This document shows, in pieces, positions 56,790 through 64,000 of a DNA stretch of 64,000 nucleotides; position 1 is the first letter of the stretch, and each line of letters opens with the position of its first letter. The notes under the pieces were generated by a model. That model was not told the DNA's origin. It did no database searches and saw only the letters and a program-made list of their open reading frames with translations. The DNA lies in contig NZ_WIXL01000002.1 in NCBI RefSeq assembly GCF_010993955.1, positions 1 to 64,000 of the forward strand, given 5' to 3'. The translations under genes and the position numbers were made by a program. This DNA comes from Oceanobacillus halotolerans (lineage in GTDB: Bacteria; Bacillota; Bacilli; Bacillales; Amphibacillaceae).

Positions 56790-56897
56790 AAAATTCCCTC
56801 CATTTTAAAACCTGCTTTTTTTATCAAATATTGTTAGTCATAGGAACAGTGACAGTGTACAAAATAAAAATATCGTTGAAGTTAATGAAGCCCTTAA

Positions 56898-56906
56898 ATT
56901 ATAACA
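56898..56906 (-). promoter_or_regulatory. Extended -10 promoter for ypmB unit
   Basis: On the minus strand TGTTATAAT (extended -10, TG-N-TATAAT). A TTGTCA lies 20 bases upstream, too far for a normal -35. It is placed between the dinG terminator and the leader ORF, so ypmB-aspB-asnS is transcribed separately from dinG. Confidence 0.6.
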
Positions 56907-56975
56907 CACTTTCTTATATGATTTGACAAGGAGTACGTGTATTAATTTCAACTGATAAATCAACCAGCCCATACC

Positions 56976-57012
56976 ATTTTAACACTGATGCAACAATCTT
57001 GCATCAGTGTTA
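56976..57012 (-). terminator. Terminator of dinG
   Basis: TAACACTGATGCAA pairs perfectly with TTGCATCAGTGTTA; on the minus strand it is followed by AAAATGG rather than a T run, so efficiency is uncertain. Confidence 0.65.
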
Positions 57013-57041
57013 TTACATAAATAACCCCTTAAGGTCACATG

Positions 57042-59840
57042 TTAAAACCATTTTGTTGCTTTCTCCATTAGCTGGCCTGTTGTGTCGAATGTTGTTGGTA
57101 CAAATGGAATGGAATCTGTAAAATATTTACCGTAACGAGCTTGAATTATTCTTGCATCACACACAAAGATAATTCCTCTGTCACTCGAGGAACGAATTAA
57201 ACGTCCAAATCCTTGTTTAAAACGAATTACTGCATTTGGTAACGCTAAGTCCATAAAGGCATTTTTACCTTGTTCTTTTAGATTTTCTGCTTTTGCCTCA
57301 TAAATTGGATGATTAGGTGGTTGAAATGGCAACCGTACAATCATTAAACACGATAAATCGTCACCTGGAATATCGACCCCTTCCCAAAATGAACTTGTCC
57401 CTAATAAAATAGCTTTATCAAAAGATTGAAAGTTCTTCTTAAGCCTTGTACGACTTCCACTTGAAATACCTTGTGCAATTAACATAAAGTCCTCTATTTC
57501 CATCATCTCTCGTAATAGGCTATAGCATTTACGAAGCATTTCATACGACGTAAATAAAACAAGCATCCTTCCATTGGTAATATTGGCTAAAGAAAGGATT
57601 GATTCACATGTTGCATAAATAAATGCATCAATATTACCGTGTTTGATTGATGGAAAGTCATTCGGTATTAGCAATTGAACTTGGTTTTCATAAGAAAATG
57701 GTGATGGAATTGTCTTTGTTATAACTTGTTCTTTTTCTAACCCTAAACGGTCCAGCATAAATGAATAGGAATTCTTCATCGTTAACGTTGCACTTGTTAG
57801 AACAATACTTTTTTTAGCTCCGAAGAAGTCATCCCCTAAAAAGGATGCTATTTCAGTTGGTTCACTGTAAATTTGGACTGTATTTTTAGAGCCGTGAACA
57901 TCAACTTCTATCCAATTTACCTCTTTATTCGAGTCCTCCATTAAAAAGATGTGTTCACTTTGATCAATGATGGCTTGCAATTGTTCTATATAAGAAAGGA
58001 CTTCTTCCCTACTATTTTTTTCAATTTGACCTTGATCAACAACGGATTGCTTTAGTTGTGCCAGTATGTGAATGAGATCTCGTAGTAAAAAAATGAATCG
58101 ATTCACCATTTCTTTAATTGTTTCCCATATTCTCGGGTCCTCTTCACTTCTCATAAAGCGATATTGGATACGGCCAACATCACTTATTGCTTTTTCCGAT
58201 TTTCGTTGGATTACATACGAGAAAAGCATCTGGAATAAGTCATCTAATTCATATTTAACATTGCCATATCGTTCATTCCATTTAGACATTATATTGTTCT
58301 CTAATGAAACAGCGTGATCTCTGATAAATTTTCCTAACCAACCATTCTCTTCAACTGTACCAATTTGATTCAGAACATATTGGATAGACATATAATCTAA
58401 CTTTAACCCATAATGTTTGGACGCTGTCTCTTCTAAATGATGTGCTTCATCAATAATTGCCATATCATAGGTTGGCAGAAATTGATAATCATTAAAAATA
58501 TCTGTACATAGTAATGCATGATTCGTAATGATCAAATGTGCCCTTTGAGCTTTATTTTTCGCCTTTTGATAATAGGAATGATAAAACCATGGTGACTGGG
58601 GATCAATTGCTCCCTCTGCATCAGAAGATATTTTTTTATAAAAAAGATACCCGCTAGAAGGTAATTGAATCTCATCAATATCTCCCGTTTCTGTTTCTGA
58701 TAACCATACTAAAATCATTGCTTTTGTTAAGGTAATATCATAATTGTCTTGTTCCGAGTTGCTCAGTTCGTGTGCAAATTTCTCTAAACTAATATAATGT
58801 TGTCTTCCTTTTAATAAGGCAACATTAAATGGGAATGGAACGACTTTTTGGATAAAGGGGATCTCTTCTTCTAATAGCTGAGATTGTAGCTGGGTTGTAT
58901 ACGTACTTATGATTATTCGTTTATTCAACCGAACGGCTTCATAAATTGTAGTAAGTAAATATGCCACCGATTTCCCAGTACCTGTCTCTGCTTCAATTAA
59001 GGCATGTTTGCCTCCTGTGAATGCATCATAAATCACTTCCGACATTTCCCGTTGACCTGCTCTCCGCTCATAATGCGCCATTTGCTGGTGCATTCTCCCA
59101 TTTATTTCATACAAATCATCTAGATATTCACCAAAGGAAATAGAGAGTGTCTTTTTGTCCGTTGTATCGTCGGGTATCTTTTTAAAAGCAAGCCCTTGAA
59201 ATGTTTCTATATCTGTCCGTTCTTGTATCGAAAAAGCCAATTCATCCGATCTATCTTTTAGCAACTGATACAGATCTGATTTAAGTCTAGGTTCCAATGT
59301 TAACAGATGTTCAATCGTTTCTGCTGGTAACTTTTCTATTTTTTGTAACATCTTCAAGAATAAGTCTGCTGTTACATAAGCATCTGACAATGCTCGATGA
59401 GGATCATCATGCTGAATTTGTAAGTATTCTGCTAATTGACCTAATTTAAATCCCGGAGCCTGCGGATATAACACACGCGCTAGTTCAACAGTGTCCATAA
59501 CAGGGTTTGTTACTCTATTTTCCCCAATTGCTGCAAGCTCTTCATTTAAAAATCCAACATCAAATGGGACATTGTGTGCGATAATGTAACAACCTTCTAT
59601 CATATTCGTGATATCTGATGCAACCTCTTCAAAACGAGGTGCTTGATATACATCATCATCATGAATACCGGTTAATTTAGAGATGAACGATGGTATTGGT
59701 TGGTTAGGGTTCAGTAAGGTGGAAAACTCATCAGAGATTTTATTATTTTTAATAGTAACAATTCCTACTTCAATTATTTTATCTTTATTTGCTGCAGCAT
59801 GTCCTGTTGTTTCAAGATCAATGATAGCATATTTGTTCAT
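57042..59840 (-). CDS. dinG: DinG-family helicase with 3'-5' exonuclease domain
   Basis: 932 residues, the Gram-positive form: DEDDh exonuclease at the N-terminus (1-170; DLETTG, AHNVPFDVGFL, HRALSDAYVT) fused to an XPD/DinG superfamily 2 helicase (P-loop AETGTGKS near 280, DEAH box IIDEAHH, late motif GFGRLIRSSSDRG). The Fe-S cysteines of E. coli DinG are not evident, as in B. subtilis, where the protein acts mainly as a nuclease. Start ATG at 59840 (MNKYAIIDLETTG) matches the family; earlier in-frame starts lack a better ribosome site. Confidence 0.94.
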   Translation of the reverse strand: MNKYAIIDLETTGHAAANKDKIIEVGIVTIKNNKISDEFSTLLNPNQPIPSFISKLTGIHDDDVYQAPRFEEVASDITNMIEGCYIIAHNVPFDVGFLNEELAAIGENRVTNPVMDTVELARVLYPQAPGFKLGQLAEYLQIQHDDPHRALSDAYVTADLFLKMLQKIEKLPAETIEHLLTLEPRLKSDLYQLLKDRSDELAFSIQERTDIETFQGLAFKKIPDDTTDKKTLSISFGEYLDDLYEINGRMHQQMAHYERRAGQREMSEVIYDAFTGGKHALIEAETGTGKSVAYLLTTIYEAVRLNKRIIISTYTTQLQSQLLEEEIPFIQKVVPFPFNVALLKGRQHYISLEKFAHELSNSEQDNYDITLTKAMILVWLSETETGDIDEIQLPSSGYLFYKKISSDAEGAIDPQSPWFYHSYYQKAKNKAQRAHLIITNHALLCTDIFNDYQFLPTYDMAIIDEAHHLEETASKHYGLKLDYMSIQYVLNQIGTVEENGWLGKFIRDHAVSLENNIMSKWNERYGNVKYELDDLFQMLFSYVIQRKSEKAISDVGRIQYRFMRSEEDPRIWETIKEMVNRFIFLLRDLIHILAQLKQSVVDQGQIEKNSREEVLSYIEQLQAIIDQSEHIFLMEDSNKEVNWIEVDVHGSKNTVQIYSEPTEIASFLGDDFFGAKKSIVLTSATLTMKNSYSFMLDRLGLEKEQVITKTIPSPFSYENQVQLLIPNDFPSIKHGNIDAFIYATCESILSLANITNGRMLVLFTSYEMLRKCYSLLREMMEIEDFMLIAQGISSGSRTRLKKNFQSFDKAILLGTSSFWEGVDIPGDDLSCLMIVRLPFQPPNHPIYEAKAENLKEQGKNAFMDLALPNAVIRFKQGFGRLIRSSSDRGIIFVCDARIIQARYGKYFTDSIPFVPTTFDTTGQLMEKATKWF

Positions 59841-59884
59841 TCGTCCCACCATACCCTTTATCATTACTGTTACTTAGAAATATA

Positions 59885-60856
59885 TTACCATTCAATTTCC
59901 GCTGAATAGAGTTTTATTTGTTCCCCTTCTTTTTCGGCTAATAAAGCACCATCTTCGGCAATTCCCAGTATGGAGCCATACCAGCGATCTTTCATTGTAT
60001 TAATCCAGACAGATTCTCCTAGTTTATACCCATAGTTTTCCCACTTCTCTTTCACAACTGGAAAACCTTGATCAAGATATACCTGGTAGGCAGATTCAAA
60101 TGTCAGTAAAATGTTTTGAATCATATCCCGAATATCCCAATCTCGATCTGATTCTAATCTTAGGGATGTCGCTTTTCCTTTTAGATCCTTTGGTATATCT
60201 TGTTCTGTATGGTTTACATTTATCCCTATACCAATCACAACATATTGTATTTGGTCTTGTTCTGCTTGCATCTCAGTTAAAATACCTGCAACCTTTTTAT
60301 GATTAATGAAAATATCATTAGGCCATTTGATTGCAGGATTTAATGGTGTAACTTTCGCTAATACATCACATAGAACGGTAGCAGTCAATAATGTAAGCTG
60401 TGGGGCAAGATGTGGTAATAACCTAGGTCTTAATACTAAACTCATCCAGATCCCTTTACCATTTGTTGAATGCCACGTTCTGTTCAGTCTTCCCTTCCCC
60501 ATCGTTTGTTCATCTGCAATAATGACAGTACCATGTTCTGTATCGTCACTTGCAAGCTGTTTAGCAAGTATTTGTGTGGAAGGAATTGATTCCTTATGAT
60601 AAATTGTTTTCCCAAGCCAGTTAGTATTTAGTCCCCATTTAATTGTGTTTGAACTTAGCTTCTCAGGATAGGCAATAATCCGATATCCCTTATTGGACAC
60701 ACCTTCAATGGTATACCCATCTTTCTCTAGCTCTTTCATATGTTTCCATACAGCACTCCGAGAGATTGCTAGTTCTTTTGATAATTGCTGACCAGATATA
60801 TATGTACTGTCATTATTCGCTAATATCTGTATTAATTTATTTCGGGTGGATTCCAT
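59885..60856 (-). CDS. birA: Biotin protein ligase / biotin repressor
   Basis: 323 residues: N-terminal winged helix (about 1-65) that would bind the bio operator, central ligase with GKGRLNRTW (the G-R-G-x2-G-R-type biotinyl-AMP loop) and KWPNDI, and a C-terminal SH3-like domain. It attaches biotin to acetyl-CoA carboxylase and represses biotin genes. ATG at 60856, AGGGAG eight bases upstream; it overlaps the end of cca by 25 bases. panBCD, found after birA in B. subtilis, is absent. Confidence 0.95.
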   Translation of the reverse strand: MESTRNKLIQILANNDSTYISGQQLSKELAISRSAVWKHMKELEKDGYTIEGVSNKGYRIIAYPEKLSSNTIKWGLNTNWLGKTIYHKESIPSTQILAKQLASDDTEHGTVIIADEQTMGKGRLNRTWHSTNGKGIWMSLVLRPRLLPHLAPQLTLLTATVLCDVLAKVTPLNPAIKWPNDIFINHKKVAGILTEMQAEQDQIQYVVIGIGINVNHTEQDIPKDLKGKATSLRLESDRDWDIRDMIQNILLTFESAYQVYLDQGFPVVKEKWENYGYKLGESVWINTMKDRWYGSILGIAEDGALLAEKEGEQIKLYSAEIEW

Positions 60857-62028
60857 CTTATCCACTCCCTTAGCTCTTGTTTTGAATTGATAACATTACC
60901 CATTACCACTTCTTTTTCCATTTGATTCAACAAGTTTCGAATCCAAGGTCCTTTTTCTTTTTCTGGAAAAAGCTGTTGGATTTCTAAACCATTTATCGCT
61001 AACTCATTTCTAGATTGAATCGGTAGTTGTTGTGCTTCTTCATGGATCTCTTCAACAGTTAAAGAATTTTCCCATAAACTATTTGTTAAACGGATAAATC
61101 CAGCATAATACGCTTTTGGTAAACGATAAAGAAGCCAGGAATTAAGCCCAGTGGTTTCAAAATATGTAAGTGCCTCTACAAGTTCCATAGCTTCTTGTTT
61201 ATTCCGCTTTGAAGCCTTCCATTCTTTAATCCAAGTTTTAATCGGAACCGTCTTTTCAATGTAATGTAATAATGCAATAATCTCACCGAATGATTGTAAT
61301 GGCACTAGGCTTGAAGGAATTTGCTTGATTATGCTTGGATGCTCTTGAATTACTGGTAAATAATGGTGTACACCTGTTTTTTTTATATAGGTAAAACCGC
61401 GTAATACATCGCCTCCAGCAAATAGCTTAATTATTTCTGTCGTAATCCGTTCAACGGCTATTGTTCTAATTTGAGGAGCTACTTGAACCATTGCTGCCAA
61501 CGTTTTTTCTTCAATAACAAAGGACAATTGGCTAGCAAATCGTAAAGCCCGAATAATACGTAATGGGTCTTCTGTAAACCGTTCATGACCATTTCCAACC
61601 GTACGAATGAGTTGTTGCTGCAAATCTTTTTTTCCATTAAATAAATCTAAGATCTTACCATGCTTATCCATTGCTAATGCATTAATAGTGAAATCTCTTC
61701 GTTGTAAATCTTGATCGATCGATGAAATGAATTGAACATGATCAGGGTGTCGTTGATCTGAGTAGTCACCGTCTACACGATAGGTGGTGACTTCGTATGA
61801 TTCACCCTTCAAACGTACAATGACTGTCCCATGTTCAATTCCAACTGGGATAACATCATCAAAAATAGATTGTATCGTATGAGGCTTTGCTGATGTAGCT
61901 ATATCGATGTCCCCAATTTTTTTATCTAATAAAGAATCACGGACACAACCGCCTACGAAAAAAGCCTCATAGCCATGTTCTTCAATTTGTTCAATTATGT
62001 TAATTGCATCTTTAAAGGGTGCTTCCAT
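60832..62028 (-). CDS. cca: CCA-adding enzyme (tRNA nucleotidyltransferase)
   Basis: 398-residue class II tRNA nucleotidyltransferase adding or repairing the 3' CCA end. Head domain GGCVRDSLL and the catalytic GDIDIATSA carry the metal aspartates; the R-R-D-F-T-I-N-A motif and nucleotide-selecting EDPLRIIRALRFA follow. ATG at 62028 has AGGTG nine bases upstream and lies five bases after bshA; an upstream GTG overlapping bshA is less likely. Confidence 0.96.
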   Translation of the reverse strand: MEAPFKDAINIIEQIEEHGYEAFFVGGCVRDSLLDKKIGDIDIATSAKPHTIQSIFDDVIPVGIEHGTVIVRLKGESYEVTTYRVDGDYSDQRHPDHVQFISSIDQDLQRRDFTINALAMDKHGKILDLFNGKKDLQQQLIRTVGNGHERFTEDPLRIIRALRFASQLSFVIEEKTLAAMVQVAPQIRTIAVERITTEIIKLFAGGDVLRGFTYIKKTGVHHYLPVIQEHPSIIKQIPSSLVPLQSFGEIIALLHYIEKTVPIKTWIKEWKASKRNKQEAMELVEALTYFETTGLNSWLLYRLPKAYYAGFIRLTNSLWENSLTVEEIHEEAQQLPIQSRNELAINGLEIQQLFPEKEKGPWIRNLLNQMEKEVVMGNVINSKQELREWIRWNPPEIN

Positions 62029-62032
62029 GATG

Positions 62033-63175
62033 CTATTCACCTAATTTCGATGTTGATAACTTTAAAGCTTCTTCATACACATTTATATATTGTTGAACGA
62101 TTTCCTGCGAGTTAAAGTTTGTTCTAGCATGATGAAGTGCATTCTTTCCAAATGCTTGTAATAGCTCATCCTCTTTTAACAATTGAATTGCATAGCTAGC
62201 TGCTTGATCTATGTCTCCTAACTCAACAATATATCCCGTTTCCCCATGACGAATAACTTCTGGAATTCCACCGATATTCGTACCAATACATGGTACTTCA
62301 CACGACATCGCTTCTAAAAGGACAAGACCAAAGCTCTCCTTTTCTGACATTAGTAATTTTAAATCAGATATGGATAATAGATCTCGAATATTTTTCTGTT
62401 TCCCTAAAAATAAAACATGGTCCTGTAATCCTAGATCTTTAACATACTGGGAAAGATCCGAGTATTCTGGTCCATCACCTATTAACAATAATTTTACTTT
62501 TACTTTTTGGCGTATTTTTTGAAAGGTATTAATAATATCATGAATTCGCTTCACCTTGCGAAAATTTGATATATGGATCATGACCTTCTCATCTTGTTCA
62601 ATACCATATTGCTGTTTGATAGAAGGTAATTCCTTTTTCATATACTCAGCTTCATTCACAAAGTTATAAACCACTTTTATATCCTTTTGTACGTGTAACA
62701 TTTCTTTTGTTTGACTTACTAAGCTTTTGGATACAGCCGTAACTACATCTGATTTTTCAATTCCGTGTTTAATCATCTTTTTAAATGTTTTATCAATACC
62801 TAGCACTGTGATATCTGTACCATGTAAAGTGGTTACAATTTTGACATCATGTTCTGCAATATCTTTAGCTAATATAGCACATATTGCATGTGGCATTGCA
62901 TAGTGAACATGTAAGACATCAAGCTGTTCACGATCAATTACTTCAGCCATTTTGGTAGCTAAGGCTAAATCATACGGTGGATACTGGAATACGGGATAAT
63001 GGTTAAGCTCTACTTCATGATAAAAAATAGTTGGATGAACACGATTTAGACGAAACGGCAAGCTGGATGTAATAAAATGGATTTCATGTCCTTGATCAGC
63101 TAATAACATCCCAAGCTCTGTTGCGATAACACCAGACCCTCCTACAGTTGGATAACAAGTTATTCCTATCTTCAT
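62033..63175 (-). CDS. bshA: N-acetyl-alpha-D-glucosaminyl L-malate synthase
   Basis: 380-residue GT4 glycosyltransferase joining GlcNAc to L-malate, the first step of bacillithiol. N-terminal [18 protein letters not shown] and C-terminal [14 protein letters not shown] donor-binding motif are typical. Its ATG overlaps the mgsA stop (ATGA). In B. subtilis bshB1 lies between mgsA and bshA; here it does not, so the deacetylase must be encoded elsewhere. Confidence 0.95.
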   Translation of the reverse strand: MKIGITCYPTVGGSGVIATELGMLLADQGHEIHFITSSLPFRLNRVHPTIFYHEVELNHYPVFQYPPYDLALATKMAEVIDREQLDVLHVHYAMPHAICAILAKDIAEHDVKIVTTLHGTDITVLGIDKTFKKMIKHGIEKSDVVTAVSKSLVSQTKEMLHVQKDIKVVYNFVNEAEYMKKELPSIKQQYGIEQDEKVMIHISNFRKVKRIHDIINTFQKIRQKVKVKLLLIGDGPEYSDLSQYVKDLGLQDHVLFLGKQKNIRDLLSISDLKLLMSEKESFGLVLLEAMSCEVPCIGTNIGGIPEVIRHGETGYIVELGDIDQAASYAIQLLKEDELLQAFGKNALHHARTNFNSQEIVQQYINVYEEALKLSTSKLGE

Positions 63176-63582
63176 TCTTCCACAAATCCCTTTTCAGAAT
63201 GTTTTTTAACAATATCGCTACGCTCAATCGAATACATCAATATTTCGGCTATGGTTATATTGGTCGCTAATGGGATAGCATGTACATCACATAATCGCAT
63301 CAGTGCACTCACATCGGGTTCATGTGGTTGTGCAGTAAGTGGGTCCCGTAAAAAAATAACAACATCCATCTCATGATTGGCTATCATAGCACCTATTTGT
63401 TGGTCACCGCCTTGAGGGCCTGACTGAAAACGATGAATGGATAATTTAGTTTTTTCAGCAATTACTTTACCTGTTGTACCAGTAGCATACAATTCATGCT
63501 TTTTTAACACCTTTTTATTCGCATCACTAAACCGTATAATATCGTCTTTTTTCTTATCATGAGCTATTAATGCAATTTTCAT
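63172..63582 (-). CDS. mgsA: Methylglyoxal synthase
   Basis: 136-residue enzyme turning dihydroxyacetone phosphate into methylglyoxal, relieving phosphate stress on glycolysis. Phosphate-binding [17 protein letters not shown] and the catalytic aspartate in [15 protein letters not shown] are intact. AGGTGG precedes the ATG. Overlaps bshA by four bases; bacillithiol from that pathway helps detoxify methylglyoxal, which makes the pairing sensible. Confidence 0.96.
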   Translation of the reverse strand: MKIALIAHDKKKDDIIRFSDANKKVLKKHELYATGTTGKVIAEKTKLSIHRFQSGPQGGDQQIGAMIANHEMDVVIFLRDPLTAQPHEPDVSALMRLCDVHAIPLATNITIAEILMYSIERSDIVKKHSEKGFVEE

Positions 63583-63592
63583 AAAAAACCAC

Positions 63593-64000
63593 CTAATCTA
63601 ATATATTTTCAAGTCCATAAATCAGCTCGTCTAAATCCATAACCTGTTTAATCGCAAATTTTATCCCATCCATAAAGGATTGTCTATTTAGTGAATCGTG
63701 CTTAATGGATAAGGTTTGTCCTGCACCACCAAATATAACCTCCTGATGTGCAACAAGCCCTGGTAATCGTACACTATGAATTCGCATATTATCTACGTTA
63801 GCACCTCGTGCTCCTTCGATTGTTTCTTTCTCATCAGGGTGTCCTTGTACTTTATTTGTTCTTGTTTCCTTAATTAACTCCGCAGTTTTTACTGCAGTAC
63901 CAGATGGTGCGTCTAATTTTTGATCATGATGCTTTTCAATAATTTCAACATCCGGTAAGTATTTTGCAGCCATTTTTGCAAATTGCATCATTAATACGGC
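63593..64000 (-). CDS. dapB: 4-hydroxy-tetrahydrodipicolinate reductase (partial)
   Basis: C-terminal about 135 residues of DapB; the N-terminal NAD(P)-binding half lies beyond the window. The active-site region [15 protein letters not shown], with the proton-donor histidine and lysine, and the C-terminal HEVIF-like strand ([21 protein letters not shown]) are clear. It reduces the lysine/diaminopimelate precursor, needed for wall and dipicolinate. Frame is open to the window edge (AVLMMQFA). Ten bases before mgsA. Confidence 0.95.
   Translation of the reverse strand, partial: AVLMMQFAKMAAKYLPDVEIIEKHHDQKLDAPSGTAVKTAELIKETRTNKVQGHPDEKETIEGARGANVDNMRIHSVRLPGLVAHQEVIFGGAGQTLSIKHDSLNRQSFMDGIKFAIKQVMDLDELIYGLENILD

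Noticed and set aside
56890-57041. ypmA
   Set aside because: No frame with the length or sequence of YpmA exists between dinG and ypmB; only the 27-codon ORF is present.

Overview
The window looks like chromosomal DNA of a low-GC, endospore-forming Bacillaceae, most likely a salt-tolerant aerobe or facultative nitrate respirer of the Oceanobacillus/Virgibacillus/Gracilibacillus type. This rests on gene order and content, not on a database search. The right half (about 43.5-64 kb) keeps the Bacillus subtilis order dapB-mgsA-bshA-cca-birA-dinG-ypmB-aspB-asnS-dnaD-nth / ponA-recU-yppC / sspM-yppE-cdd-gpsB-rnpB-ypsC-ypwA-bpsA/B. A spore gene too short for routine gene callers (sspM) is present, and surface domains such as the PonA tail are very acidic, which fits a halotolerant lifestyle. 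bshB1, panBCD and ypoC, which sit in this order in B. subtilis, are missing here.

Layout. 0-6.2 kb: a repeat element, a flavin reductase, a CBS-domain protein, a two-headed bacterial dynamin (DynA) and a flap exonuclease (YpcP). 6.2-15.1 kb: a haem A synthase, D-serine dehydratase, small probable spore or stress proteins, cysteine synthase, a LysM-CAP protein, an Asp/Glu racemase-family protein, a Rieske-FAD oxidoreductase and a hemerythrin-like protein. 15.4-22 kb: the narGHJI respiratory nitrate reductase operon, with a near-perfect 18-bp palindrome (FNR-like) upstream. 22-29.4 kb: acylphosphatase, ferredoxin, a YcdB-type protein between two inverted sets of 22-nt-spaced repeats that look like IS21-family ends, MsrAB, a YolD protein under an evident LexA-box promoter, and the Tat translocase. 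29.4-36.3 kb: mobA (makes the Mo cofactor that NarG needs), the dfrA-thyA pair, an NlpC/P60 wall hydrolase, an HD hydrolase gene interrupted by a TAG, formate-THF ligase, a probable small RNA and a cold-shock protein. 36.4-39.1 kb: a ba3-type oxidase operon. 39-64 kb: the conserved B. subtilis-like block, including RNase P RNA.

Functional themes. Aerobic and nitrate respiration (ba3 oxidase, haem A synthase, NarGHJI, MobA, ferredoxin) are supported by thiol and oxidative defence (bacillithiol BshA, MsrAB, CysK). One-carbon and thymidylate supply (fhs, thyA, dfrA) sits beside DNA maintenance (dinG, nth, recU, dnaD, ypcP).

The least explained content is non-coding: (i) a modular, terminally inverted-repeat element with two near-complete copies (44.4-45.2 and 52.6-53.5 kb) and several partial copies, whose internal hairpin keeps pairing while its loop changes; (ii) a nested stem-loop element at 11.8-11.9 kb; (iii) a promoter-hairpin unit at 35.9-36.0 kb that reads as an independent small RNA; (iv) the inverted 22-nt repeat arrays flanking one non-transposase gene. 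I saw no CRISPR array, tRNA, rRNA operon, prophage or intact transposase. I found no clear new defence or biosynthetic system.
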